Assembly (NCBI GenBank): GCA_013420905.1
Contig: JAAXNY010000016.1
Coordinates: 1,054,001 to 1,118,000 of the forward strand
From: Collybia mongolica
Lineage: Eukaryota > Basidiomycota > Agaricomycetes > Agaricales > Clitocybaceae
DNA: 64,000 nt
Direction: 5' to 3'
Shown: piece by piece, positions 13,422 through 25,188 of the stretch
How positions within the stretch are numbered: the first letter of the stretch is position 1
Layout: each line of letters starts with the position of its first letter
The notes under the pieces: model-generated
The model's input: only the letters and a program-made list of their open reading frames with translations
The model's database searches: none
Told to the model about the DNA's origin: nothing
Program-made: the position numbers and the translations under genes

Positions 13422-14044
13422 CTACTGGCTTTCAGTTTCCTCCGCAGACCCCTCACCGATACTCAATTTCTCTTCCGGATCTAACCAGCTTTCCTCAACG
13501 GTAGCCTTGACTCGCCGAACATATTCCTTCATGTTCTCCCGGTAAAGCTGTGCAGCCTCAGCATTGGCGGGGCTATTTGGGTTTGGGTCGTGCAAAAGAC
13601 TTTGGATTGAGGTGAGGATGGCCGCTACGTCATATGTGGGAGACCAGCGGTTTTGCAAGATATCGAGACACAGCTCTCCGTTGGCATATACGTTGGGGTG
13701 AAACATGCGCGATAGGAATTTCACGGAGGGTGGCTTGTTAGGGTATGATTCGTCGAATGTCAACAGTAACTTGAATGTTCCGTCCTCGAACGGCGTTTCC
13801 GCTATGCAGTTAAAGACTTTCAAACCGAGACATGGGGGAGATGTTGCATGTTTCTGCTCACCTGGTCCAAAGATGACCGCATTCCATAGCATGATGTTGT
13901 CGGGGCATGGACTACCAGAGATGCCACCGGGCGGGTCGCTGGAAAGGCGTTTGAAATCGCGGATAAGGCGCCTCCTGCAATTCGTAGACTTTAAAAGGTT
14001 GTTATTCATAGAATCTGGCACGAACACAGCAGGGGACTGACCAT
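13422..14044 (-). CDS. rad6: ubiquitin-conjugating enzyme E2, Rad6/Ubc2 type
   Basis: Three exons (14044-14042, 13988-13862, 13801-13422) give 169 aa beginning [15 protein letters not shown]. Introns are 14041-13989 (GTCAGT donor) and 13861-13802 (GTGAGC donor). The first exon is only the ATG, which restores the canonical Rad6 N-terminus. The UBC fold is complete, with the HPN motif at [20 protein letters not shown] and the active-site cysteine at residue 88, the same position as in yeast Rad6. The C-terminus adds an acidic tail ([17 protein letters not shown]), as yeast Rad6 does. By family knowledge it ubiquitinates histone H2B with Bre1 and PCNA with Rad18. It lies on the same strand as the UGGT gene, 330 bp downstream of it. 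An alternative start at an in-frame ATG inside the first intron (14007) is possible but less family-like. Confidence 0.95.
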
Positions 14045-14373
14045 GTTGAAAGTAAGGTGATCGTCGGATAACAAGGGTGATGGATTTCTTGGTAACGGGT
14101 GGTGGAGGCAAGGCGTTGAGTTTGTTTCTGTTTCGCAGATCACTCTCGGGATAACAGGAACAAGCAACGTCGGAATACTGAAATTCCCGATCCGGGTGAA
14201 CAAGTTTTGAGCATGGCGGTGCCAGGATGATCGGTGAAAGTGACTGAATAATGTCAAATTGGGGAAATTCAAAACGTCAAGTAAAACATTACAACAAAAT
14301 CATGGGTACATCTTGTAAAATTGAACTCCCACTGAAGACATTTTCATAGACAGATTTATAATAATATTGATAC

Positions 14374-17300
14374 TTATAGCTCATCGCGGGGGTTCTCAGT
14401 GGATGAGCTTTCCGGCACTGTCGTTCCTTCTGCCTCGGGGACTGCGGGCGCAGAGGCTGTATCCGCGCCGGCATTGGCGAGGACGTTGGCATCGGCTGCA
14501 GCCATATTGGATTGTATGATCCCCTCGTCTGCAAGCTTTCGTGCGAAATGCGATATTTCTGCGTCATACTCCTCCCACTCTGGAATTTGGCGAGCTCGAG
14601 CAAGCTTTGGTTCTTTCTGTGGGTGTAGTGAGTATGTATGTGAATTACATGTTGAGATACACGAACAGTCAGGGGATTTTGGCAAAGGTCGATCGTTTTA
14701 GCCCTGTGAAATCTGTCCTTGCTACCTATAAATAGGATAAGGTATTAGCAAGTGTATTCGGATGGTTATTCATTCAGACATACACCAGGTTTCGCACTGG
14801 AATTACTCGTTAGTTATCTTTCGAGTTTACCAGAAGCAGGTGCTTACCCAAAGCCAATCTTCATGTAGCGAGAACTAGAGCAGATGTCGTGAGCAGTGTC
14901 CCCTGATGAATAGCAATGCAGTTCTTACAATGGGAACCTCTCGTTGCAGATTGTTAGGAAGATCTATATCTGCGATTAGCACTTCTTCGTGGAGGACACA
15001 TCTGGGCGTACCTTGGTCCAAGTTCGCCAGTGAGTTAGGGTCAGCGGACAGCGCTTGGTACTGTCCACGCAGTATATCCTATTTTTTAACAGTAAGTATT
15101 TTGAAGTCTGAGGGCGGCCGTAGAATGTACCCCGGCGGCGAGCTAAAGGGATTGGTTAGTATGATTAAAAAAACTGTGCGTTGGAACATACTTGGCGAAA
15201 TCGGACAAGATCGATGACGTATAGAGCGCTTCAAGAAAGTTAGATGTGTCATGCGAAGATAAGTATGGGTTTACCTGATATGATATGGTTTTCCTTGGAG
15301 GAACTCCTTCCAGTAGCCAGTCTTCCAAAAGCGGAAGCCCTCCATCTCCGTGTTGTCGTCGCCCATTGGGGTATAAGCATAAGGCGCCCCTTGTATGTCA
15401 AGATCAACTAGCTCTTTCAAATCTGCTCGGACGATCTGGTCAGCATCAACGAAGATCACTTTCTTCAGGTCCATGGGGAAGAGAACGTCGAGGAACAAGA
15501 TCTTATAAGCCCAGATTATCCTCTGTTTTTCGGTTTGTTGTCGGAGCCATGATGGCCACTTATATGTCACGAGCTCGTACTTGAACCCATATGCCTCAGC
15601 AAAATGGGGTATAAATTCCTACAAGGGATGTGAGGAGGATCTCTTTAACACCATATATGCTACTCACCAAGAAAGATGGCGAGAGGAAATTTTCGATGAA
15701 CCAGAATTTGACGGTGCTCTTAGTGTTCTTCAGGACGCTGAGGATCATAATGGACACAAATCGCTAGAGAGCTGTGAGCTTCGGGTCCCATTGGCGCAGT
15801 AGCGATAGGCTGACCTCGTATAACAGACCAGAGGCAACCGTAAATATGTTGATTTCTGCCTGCTCTTCTTTGATGGCCACTACATTGTTCTTCGGCTTGA
15901 AAAGATTTGTCATTCTGAAATATAATCCATAGGTTTCTGGTCATTAAGATTAGAGAGTACGCGTACCGAGAAGTGATATCGTCAAAAAGGCCGCCGAAAG
16001 CGCCTTCACTTTTCGGCTCCTCGAGTACGTCTGCCTTCTCCATACCAGGCTTTCTCGACAGGCGCGGGAAAAGTGTTAAACCCTCAAAACTTGTAAGGGT
16101 GATATCAGTTCCGACTTCTTCAACAGTAGGGCTATCCCAGCCCTCGTTTCCAACACTATCCATTTTGAACACGTCTCTACCCCTTCCTTCACGGATCTCT
16201 AATCTGAAAACGCCCGGCTTGGCCTTGAATTGGAGATAACCTAAGTTGGCCACGACGTGGGTATCGGCAATTGGGGTAGAGTCACCGCGTATAAGTTGCA
16301 GCTGGACGCCACGCGGAGCGCTGCTGGTTGTCGATTCCCTGGCGTGCCCTTCAACGACGATATAGTCAAGGTCGAAGACGGCATCGACACTTTGATCTCC
16401 AGGCGAGAGGTTCCCTAACTGGATATTATCTAGATCGTACTGAGCTTCGCGCGGGCGAACAAGCCAAGAAGAAGGTACGTCCATCGCCAGAGTGTATATG
16501 GGTTCCACTGGAAGGTCGTCGAAAACAGCTTGGGCAGGAATTTCGAAACTATAGAAAGGTGATGTAAGATGAGGCTTTTTGGAAGGAAACGTAACTCACC
16601 CAGATTCGTCGAATGACAGCGAAGGCAAGAGGTTGTACCGATAGAATCGTTTGAGAGGAACCTACAATGCACGAGACGAATCAGGCTTTATACATATCGA
16701 CGGGGGGCGAAACCCACCTCCTTGTGTCTTGCTGGGTTAAGGTAGACTTTGATAAACGTGCTGGGAACATTCGATAGCCACTACCAAAAAAATCAAGCTT
16801 TTGCGAAATTGGACTGAGAGAAGATCATACATCGAGTATACTGGACCAACGCTGAGTGGTTTCACTTAACGGATCGATCAGAACAGCAATGTGATACAAG
16901 GCCGTCGAATTGTCGCCTATCTCGAATGATCTGCAAAGACAATGAGTGAGAAACGCTGGACGCGGACCGCAACACATACGTATATTCCGAGCTCAGAAAC
17001 TGATACTGTTGTTGCCGAGGTCGCTGAGGTGCATCGAAGAGGCTAAATTCACTTGGATCAGGCAACTGAAGGGATGATATGACGGAGGAAGTGATCCAAA
17101 TGAGATCTGCATATGAGGTTCTGAGGCGGGATATAAGTGACTAGAACTCAAGTATAGGTACTGGTCACGAACCGATCTTGTTCAGCAACAGCAGGAACAA
17201 CCGCTTCGAGGGCACTCATCACTGGCTCGACTCTCTTTCGCAACTCATAGACTTCTAGAGCTTCAAAATCTGCGGAGAGGAAATCTCCATTGCCAACGGG

Positions 17301-20300
17301 ACCCACAAGCTGTCAAGCAGCAAGAGTGGGTAAGCCGAGTACAACCTATATATGAGTTGGCTCACCCTTCCATTGACCAAAATGACAGGCTCCTTCGGTG
17401 ATATGCCCATTTCTCGAGCGAGGAGACGACATCGTCTCACATAATTAACATACTCTTCTCTGTCGAAGTCCGAGCCTGGAACACCCCCTGTTAGCTCGAG
17501 CACTGCTTCATGTTGGGATAGATGGGTTTGTGTTTCGTCAGTGCCGGCAGAAATCGACATCTCAAGTCCACGCAGGAGTTGAGCGGCAGATGCTTTGAAA
17601 AGACGACCGGAGGAGAACAGGTGTGATATCAGCCAAGAAGCAGTAGGCTGCGCCGTATTCTCCAACGGGTCATCGGCCGCATTATGGATAAACGAAATGC
17701 GGCTTGGCGAATCGGCCGTCTGTGACAACATAAGAGATGGGGATAAACAAGAACGAGACGACGCACAATAGAGCCTAAAGCCTCTTTTATAAGCTTTAGC
17801 CCCGCTTCGCTGTCAAGATCAGCGAAGATAAACACAGTCAGAGGGACAGGTCCACTCTCGCCTGAAGTGACGACGGTATTAGGATAGGCTGGCGACTCTA
17901 CACATAAACGTACGTGGATAGACGAAAGACGACGGATTGATACGGAAGCCCGTCCGGTCAAAAACTTCGTGAAGGTTGAAAATCCGAAGGCTACCGGGGG
18001 TGGAATTGGGATATAAGTATGAGTTCCGTCGCTGGCTCGTCGTGGGTTGATCATAGAAGTATGTCGACATGGTTTCGTTATGATCGTCAGTGAGTTTCCC
18101 CGAGTACACCTGGGAGAAGTTAAGGCCAGTTAAATAAAAAAGTGCCCGAGCCACACACCTGTTCTTGCAAGAATTGCATCTGCTGGCCTATTTCCATCTG
18201 CATGTTTTGAAAGAAATCCTGTACCGTGTAGAGTTAGGAATTGCTAGCAGACTAGCGAATTGAGGCACGTTACATCATCCAACTTGAAGTGCTTCCCATT
18301 GACGAAAACATGGCCTGTTGGAGAGGCCGAAAGCGTAGCACCAAGTCGTTCGGAGTATTTCTGGATCTTATCAAAGGGTGCAAAAGGGGTGAGTTTCCCA
18401 TCAAGGATGGCGTCCAAATCCGCAACAACAGAGTCGGCGGGAGCTTCAGCCTCAGTGAACTCCTTGTATTCAGACTGGACTATACTCCATTGCACAGTGA
18501 GGGATTCAGGAGAATCGACCGGGGTTATCTGTGGTTAAAGCTCCGTGAGAGTACTGAAGGTGATTAGCAGAAAATAGATACCCTTCGAATAAATTCTATA
18601 GTTTTCTTACGACCATAATTCTGTACAAGATAGTAGAAAAGTCTAGCCATTCGTGTTCCTGGATGATCACACTTATAAAAAACGAGGAAATATCAGCTAC
18701 CAGGACATAAATACCTTCTTCCGATTCTACCATGGGAACGACTCCGAATCGAAGGGGGAAATTTCTGTTGATGATACTGGCAACTGGCCCGCCAATGAAG
18801 GCGAGACTGCTCGTTTGGGACAAGTCGACAACGAGAACAATGTTATAAATATTGAGCTTGACATTGGGGAATTGCCCGGGGTACACGGGTCGGAGGAGCT
18901 GAACATCGTCCATATGAGATCTAGCCACAAAAAACTAACTGGATAAACTTACCGTAAGAAGGGATGCACTCCATTTAGAGTAACTAAAAATTGGCAGTCT
19001 CAATATCGAAGCCTTGCCACAAAGAAGGTAAAAAATACCGGCTATCTTTCTCTATGTCATTCCACCATGTGATAACTTCGCCCTTCTCAGGTCGGTCACT
19101 GGCGTCGAACAACCCGTGCAACACATTTTTACCGGTTTGAGATGCACCGATACTAGGGTGAGTCAACAACTCTAGCACTTGGGGCCGTGGGATCCCTAAT
19201 GCCGCTAACGACAGCATTACAGCTCTCTCCTTCTTCAAAAGTCTCAATAGCCCCAACGGGTTCACATCTTTGTCCGGAACTGCAGCTCCATTTATCCAGA
19301 ACAAGTGGGTACCACCCTTGGCTTTCAACGAGTTCTCGTGGATTTCGCCTTCGACGCTGGAATTCACGACGACGCGTCGTGCCAGGGCAGTCGCGTATTT
19401 CGGGAAGTCCTGGGAAAGCCGCATTAAAGTAGCCAGGGACTCGGAAGAGTCAACGATTAGCTGTGTCGCTTGTAATCCAATATCTTGGAAATCATGTTAG
19501 ACGGGTTCACGGTGAGAGACATTGAATTACCTTCCAGCTCTCCTTCAGTCAAAGGTGTCTTCGCACTAGGTGCAGTGGTATTTTCCGGATGCATGTGTAT
19601 AAGGTTGAGAATGGGGTCTATATCCATTTCTAGGTCTTTGCTTTCATTAGCATCGTCTTGTTTAAGAACTATCTCGTCTGTTTGAGAAACGCTTCCATGA
19701 CAATATGTGAGGCATATACCTTTGTGGTTATTCCTGTCATCCACGGCGAGATAATCTGTCTTCTTCAAATCCAATGCGACGCCGTATCCAGATAGGTAAT
19801 TCCGAACCGTGCTGTCACGAGTCTGGGGTGGAATATGCCTGAAAACGTATTCAATTTCTGGGGCTGCTTTTTTGGCGAGGGACAACAAATATGAATGCAG
19901 TTCCCGGAAGTTGGGGGAGGATAAGGAAGCGTAAAAGATGGCCGTCCGTGGTGGTAGTTTCAGAGCACGGGCACGAGGCGGATATACGTGGTCGAACGTC
20001 AATAGCTGAGGTCTAGCATAAGACCTAATGAAACTGTCAGTCAACAAGCATTTCGCGATAAACCTTGCAACTCACGAAGCGCTGGCGGATGAGTTCGAAG
20101 GATCAATCGTTTCCGTCCCTGCTAGGTGCACCAATGTTTCTATGTCACACACCACCTCCCCGTACCACTCGACCCATGACCCGCACTCCGCTCCGCTACT
20201 CTCGCTATGGTGATCCACATAATGATGATAGAAGGCCTCAATCTTGGGTGTGGCCGCATGAAGAGCCAGATTCATTTGCACCGTTATGTATGATCCTGGC

Positions 20301-20649
20301 TGTCTGAGGAGGCCATGTGTGACAGCAATCTGCAAAGAAGCTTCATGTATGGCTTCTGGGGACAGCTTATGTGGAGATGACAATAGTTCAGGGTTTGTAA
20401 GTCGTTCCAAGAGAGGGAAAAATGCGTTTGGGTTCTCCAATGACACAGTCTCGCTAGTCATGATTTGACCACGTTAGTGAAATGTATATTCTTGTGAACA
20501 TGCAATACGCACAGAACTTCAACGAGCGGTGGAGGTGCAGTCCATGAGGACCTGAGCGATACTCTCACTGGGGGACTCCCAGCGTTTCCTCCTAGTATCG
20601 CCAAGAAAAATCCCAGAGCCGTGAGGCTACGTTTCATCCTGGGTTTCAA
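14374..20649 (-). CDS. UGGT: UDP-glucose:glycoprotein glucosyltransferase (ER folding sensor)
   Basis: I hand-spliced 30 exons from 20649 to 14374. Their lengths sum to 4779 nt, exactly 1593 codons (1592 aa plus stop), within the family's usual size. The start [20 protein letters not shown] is a signal peptide (an in-frame ATG at 20637 is an alternative). The long N-terminal folding-sensor part has [13 protein letters not shown] and thioredoxin-like repeats. The C-terminal GT24 catalytic domain (about residues 1290-1530) has [17 protein letters not shown] with the DxD metal site at 1370-1372, then [23 protein letters not shown] and EDWLWCETWC. The protein ends RDEL, a variant ER-retention signal. 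By family knowledge it re-glucosylates misfolded N-glycoproteins for calnexin. Very small exons occur: 31 nt (18983-18953), 12 nt (15142-15131), 13 nt (14796-14784) and 27 nt (14874-14848). It is divergent from NMD3. Confidence 0.95.
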
Positions 20650-20976
20650 ACAACGCGTGGTATCGTAGTTTTCAGAGTAACTGATACTGGGTAATATTCA
20701 GAACATATAGTCGAAACCCGCAAAATGAAAGGTTATTCGGTCAGAGGAGACGAAGGTCGCTTAAAAGTGTAATGAACACGACGCCCGACACGTCAACCAA
20801 ATGTTCTGCATCTTATCTGATAACTTATTCAAAGCCACGTGTAGATCACTTTTTTTCGCGGATCTGGTTTACTATCTGAGTGACTAACTAATCCGAACGG
20901 CCATCTACACAGGTAAAAAGTACGGAAAGCTAGGAAACCCTCTCTTTTTGAAAGGGAAAGCCTAGATCTTAGAAAA
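20650..20976. promoter_or_regulatory. bidirectional promoter region between UGGT and NMD3
   Basis: The two start codons (20649 minus, 20977 plus) lie 327 bp apart and face away from each other, so both promoters must sit here or overlap the genes. I see no clear TATA box. Shared regulation of an ER quality-control gene and a ribosome-export gene is inference only. Confidence 0.6.
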
Positions 20977-22949
20977 ATGGAGTTCAAGCCATCCCCACCG
21001 GTTCATCGCGTCTTGTGTGCAGATTGCGGTACGAGACTTGAATCTTCCTATGTAGTGGCGAACGCGAGTCGATCCAATCCACAGGCACTCCCATCGTCCC
21101 TAATTCTGCGAACATGTGCGTCGCATGTTTGAGAAATACGTATGTAATAATGCCGATCCATTCATTCGCAAGTTCTAAAACCTGATCACTGTAGGGTCGA
21201 TATCACCGAAGGGATTCCTAAGCAAGGTTGGTATCGCTACTTTGCTCCAATGCAGCGGGCGAACTTAACGCCCCTCTCATAGCTTCCGTTTCATACTGCA
21301 GAAATTGCGAGCGATTTCTATCTCCACCGGCAACATGGATGCTCGCCAAACCCGAATCCGCTGAACTTTTGTCTCTATGCCTGAAAAAGCTCAAGGGGCT
21401 GAATAAAATCCGGTTAACCGAGGCGCATTTCATCTGGACGGAACCACATTCGAAGAGGCTTAGAGTTTCAATGACAATTCAGAAAGAGGTATGCACACTG
21501 CACGTAACCTTCTTGCGTCTTTTGACACATTACAGGTTTTGACCAACACAATTTTGGAACAAACCTTCGAGATTGAATACCTCGTTCAACATGGTCAATG
21601 TCCGGATTGCGCTAAATTAGCCGCAAAGAATACATGGTCCGCCCTCGTGCAAGTCCGCCAAAAAGTTCCCCACAAACGGACTTTCCTGTACCTAGAACAA
21701 CTTATCTTGAAACATGGAGCACAAAAGGATACCATATCGGTCAAGGAAGTTAAAGACGGTCTTGACTTCTTCTACAGTTCGCGGAGCCACGCTCTCAAGA
21801 TGGTGGATTTCTTGGGCAATGTCGTTCCGATAAAGCAAGTTTATCATTTATGCACGATTCCAGAGGGATCTAACCTCCACCATATCACAGATTGAAATCA
21901 TCGGAGCAGATCATCTCGTCGGATGTCCACACTAGCACCGCTACCTTCAAATATACATACTCTGTCGAGATCGTCCCAATATGCAAAGACGATCTTGTGT
22001 GCATACCACCGAAACAAGCGCGACACCTCAGTAACATCAGCCCTCTGACCATTTGCTCCCGTGTCGGCAATTCCGTGCATCTCCTCGACCCCGCGACGCT
22101 CCAATCGTGTGACATCACATCGACTATGTACTGGCGTACTCCATTCCACACACTCGCTACGGTTACGGACCTGGTCGAGTTTACCGTCCTTGACATTGAG
22201 CCTGATGGTCGTACGAAGGGCCGTTTTGTGATGGCTGACGCGCAAGTCGCGCTGGCGGGGGCGTTCCGATCCACAAAGGGGATTCACGAAGATGAGATGA
22301 TGGATTTCGACAATCGGGGCGTCTCGAACCAGATCTACCACACCCGTACCCATCTTGGTGGGATCCTTCAACCCGGCGATACCGCGATGGGGTATCATCT
22401 GACCAATAGCAATTATAATTCCGATGACTTTGAACTCTTGGAATCCGACCATATACCTGATATTATATTGGTCAAGAAGGCGTATCCCAACCGCAGGAAG
22501 AAGAGCAAGTCTAGGGGGTGGAAACTCAGGAGTATCGCAAAGGAGGCCGGCGAAGAGGGAGAGACTGGAAATGCTCGGGGTATTGTTGGGAGGCTTGGCG
22601 GAGGCTTGGCGGCAGAGATCAGAAGAAGGAGAAGAAGGTGGAGGAGGATTACGAGCTCTTCTTGCGGGATCTTGAGGAAGACCCGGAAATGCGAAGCGCA
22701 GTAAATCTGTACAAAGCGCCAGAGGTAGAGATGGCTCCTCCTGAGAAGAAGGGTGGGAAGAGGAAGCCCCAGTTTGCGATGGATGTGGATGATGCACCAG
22801 AGGAGATCGTTAAGACTGCAGTTGGGCTCACCGATGACGAAGAAGAGGAATCAGACTTCCCTGAAGTTCAACTCGACGAACTGTTGGAAGGTTTTGACGA
22901 GATGACCCTTGGCGTAGCTGAGAACGACCTAAATGCAACCATCACGTAG
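20977..22949 (+). CDS. NMD3: 60S ribosomal export adaptor NMD3, with an 11-bp frameshifting tandem duplication
   Basis: Exons 20977-21028, 21085-21139, 21195-21226, 21283-21488, 21536-21834 and 21891-22949 encode NMD3. The four C-x2-C pairs of the zinc region are present (LCADC, MCVAC, YCRNC, QCPDC), followed by VEIVPICKDDLV and a late KKAYPNRRKKSKSRGW. The fifth intron (21835-21890) is a GC-AG intron with donor GCAAGT. At 22590-22611 the word GAGGCTTGGCG is repeated in tandem (11 bp). As read, the frame is lost and translation ends near 22704. Without the extra 11 bp, the coding length is 1692 nt (563 aa) and continues GRDQKK through an acidic tail to VQLDELLEGFDEMTL, the leucine-rich export-signal region near the C-terminus. 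The duplication is either a real lesion in this allele or a sequence error. Confidence 0.92.
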
Positions 22950-23088
22950 GCTAGACCTCCTTGTGTATATTATATGTATAGATGTTCCGACATGTCGTTT
23001 GGGGCGCAGCATATGGTGAATTTTGGTTGCATGACATGAGATAATGTGCATATTCATATGTGTTTCCTCGGTGGTGAGGACGTTGTAG

Positions 23089-23166
23089 TCCCTCTTAGCT
23101 CAGTTGGTAGAGCGCGTCACTAGTAAAGAAATGACGAGGTCAGTCGTTCAAATCGGCTAGCGGGAA
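23089..23166 (+). tRNA. tRNA-Thr(AGT)-like, possibly decayed
   Basis: The D arm, anticodon stem CGTCA/TGACG, loop with AGT, and T arm AGTCG/CGGCT are all readable. The acceptor stem TCCCTCT/AGCGGGA has one mismatch. If position 38 is A131, the intron is only 5 nt (23126-23130), far shorter than usual. A T-run follows at about 23169. An identical copy lies inverted at 23958-24035. Confidence 0.6.
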
Positions 23167-23369
23167 AGATTTTGTCTTCCAGGGGGGACGCACTCTTTTT
23201 TACCATCCCAACTCCTATTCTCCCACCATTTACCGATATAATTATGTCGCCGCGCTGACGCCAACAAGAGATGGTGACTCTCCAAATTTTGGGGGCTTCC
23301 ATTACCGATCATTTTCCGCTTCGTGCCCCTTGGTTCGATGTTGATGTGTACACAAGCGCTCATCCGCAA

Positions 23370-23463
23370 TCCCTCTTAGCTCAGCTGGTAGAGCGCGTCA
23401 CTAGTATTGTTCCTTGGTTCAAAAGGCATGACGAGGTCAGTCGTTCAAGTCGGCTAGAGGGAA
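23370..23463 (+). tRNA. tRNA-Thr(AGT) with 21-nt intron
   Basis: The acceptor stem TCCCTCT/AGAGGGA pairs perfectly. The D arm is TTAGCTCAGCTGGTAGAGC, the anticodon stem CGTCA/TGACG encloses CTAGTA, a 21-nt intron sits at the canonical place after position 37 (23407-23427), and the T arm is AGTCG/CGGCT. A T-run directly after 23463 would serve as the Pol III terminator. This copy has the best folding of the three. Confidence 0.85.
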
Positions 23464-23957
23464 TTTTTACCCTTTTCCTGGAACGTATCAATATGTCCAC
23501 GCCTCTCGATGAAGTTTTTGCCACCCCTTGGTCCAGACCCTGCTGTTTAACGCAAGTCAAATTCTATACAGTAGTCTACTAAACCCTTAAACTTGTCGAT
23601 AATACCAAGGCTCGCAACCCCTTCTCACGCACTTGTCACACATTCTTTGAATCTGCAATAAAAATTCCCTTCAGAAAATGCGAAGTGCTCATCGACTTGA
23701 AGAGTAGTAATGATAGGCGAGCGAATCAACCTCTACCGGCTGAACTAAGAGGGATTGCGGATTAGCGCTTGTGTACGCATCAACATCGGACCAAGGGGCA
23801 CGAAGCGGAAAATGATCGGTAATGGAAGCCCCCAAAATTTGGAGAGTCACCATCTCTTGTTGGCGTCAGCGCGGCGACATAATTATATCGGTAAATGGTG
23901 GGAGAATAGGAGTTGGGATGGTAAAAAAGAGTGCGTCCCCCCTGGAAGACAAAATCT

Positions 23958-24035
23958 TTCCCGCTAGCCGATTTGAACGACTGACCTCGTCATTTCTTTA
24001 CTAGTGACGCGCTCTACCAACTGAGCTAAGAGGGA
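23958..24035 (-). tRNA. tRNA-Thr(AGT)-like, inverted copy
   Basis: This is the reverse complement of the tRNA at 23089-23166, including its 5-nt pseudo-intron and its acceptor mismatch. It lies in the right arm of the inverted repeat. It probably arose with that arm rather than independently. Confidence 0.6.
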
Positions 24036-24816
24036 TGACTTTATCGGATTTGTCTAGCACCACTGATAGCTGTTGTTTTGAACTGATCTTGCCCTGTTAC
24101 TTCAAGTTCACAGCTGACTCGGATCGTGTTACACTCGTCAACCAATGATGACAACCCCGCTCTGCGCCTCGTCGTTCAGTTTTGGATAAATCCGTAATTC
24201 CCCCGCATTTCTCGTTACGATCATAGGAGAAAACCAAGAACTTGGCCGTCCGGCTCCTCCATAGCAACAACTGGAGTATGATAGAGTATGATACCATATG
24301 TTCGTCCCCGATGTGCCATTGTAAATCTACAACTCACACATCAACTACGATCCCAGGACCCCTTCAGTTCTCAGTGTCCAAGACCCCACGCTCTTCTCCA
24401 CTCAAAATAGACATTGTCACCTACATTCCCCAACCTCTGACGTGTCACATCCACGACATGAAATAATGGCGAACTTTCTGATGAACTAGCACAAGGAGTA
24501 GATGCCATCGATCTGATTGGAGGAACCTAACATAAATGGCTGCAAGTGCGTCCAGTCCTTTTGTATCTTGTGCTGAGGTTCCCACTCACCTCGTTTTGTT
24601 AGCTGGCGCTCTGCACCTCCAGTCACACTTACTATCAACCCTCGTTTGCAACCACTGGACTCGGCCTCATAATCATCTCTTGCCCTGCCTTGAGCATAAA
24701 TGTTCGCTGCCTCAAGCTCCTCTTTGTCGTGTCCTTGCCTGCCATCCAAGGATTTACTAATACCTGGCTCCGCATCGGTTCCCGATCCTGTTTCCCTCCA
24801 CCTGACGTTAGACACA
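24036..24816. other. intergenic between tRNA genes
   Basis: Only short unlinked frames are visible. I see no family signature and no repeat match within the window. Confidence 0.4.
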
Positions 24817-24931
24817 GCCTGCCTAGCTCAATTGGTCAGAGCGTCAGACTTTTACAATGTCTGCGCCCTTCGGGGCAAAATGGGCACAAGGCGAAATCTG
24901 AAGGCTGCGAGTTCGACCCTCGCGGTGGGCT
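24817..24931 (+). tRNA. tRNA-Lys(TTT) with 41-nt intron
   Basis: The acceptor stem GCCTGCC/GGTGGGC pairs (with G-T pairs). The D arm is TAGCTCAATTGGTCAGAGC, the anticodon stem TCAGA/TCTGA encloses C-T-TTT-A, and the T arm GCGAG/CTCGC holds the loop TTCGACC. A 41-nt intron lies after position 37 (24855-24895) and contains its own small hairpin. A run of eight T lies about 13 bp downstream. Confidence 0.88.
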
Positions 24932-25188
24932 ACTGCATGAATCTTTTTTTTATCCAATCCCCGTCACCCGATATCGTTCGAATTCATGCAAATTCGATAT
25001 CTCAACAACCCCCGCGACAAAATGTAACTTTGATGTCATGCCTAATCGTAACATGGTCAAATTCTAAGTGTACATGTTTCAATCATCATTCCTTTCAGTG
25101 ACCAAATGAGATGGTACGACCATTAATAATACATTAGTGGGTTTGATGGCTACGTTTATACATTATTAATTCTTAATTTCATGAAGGA

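Larger units (their letters stand above)
23089..24035. repeat. inverted repeat built around tRNA-Thr genes
   Basis: Positions 23089 to about 23395 are repeated in inverted orientation at about 23729-24035, with roughly 330 bp between the arms. Each arm has an outer tRNA-Thr-like copy. The left arm also contains the first third of the good tRNA-Thr at 23370, and the right arm keeps a stub of it (about 23729-23753). Long stretches are almost identical, so the duplication is recent. Confidence 0.85.

Noticed and set aside
22612..22680. An intron that would rescue the NMD3 frame
   Set aside because: No GT-AG pair gives a fungal-sized intron that removes only the surplus and keeps the conserved GRDQKK and DYELFLRDLEEDPEMR stretches. 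The 11-bp tandem repeat explains the shift exactly.
21898..22797. 299-aa minus-strand ORF
   Set aside because: It is the antisense shadow of the NMD3 last exon, which has strong family motifs on the plus strand.
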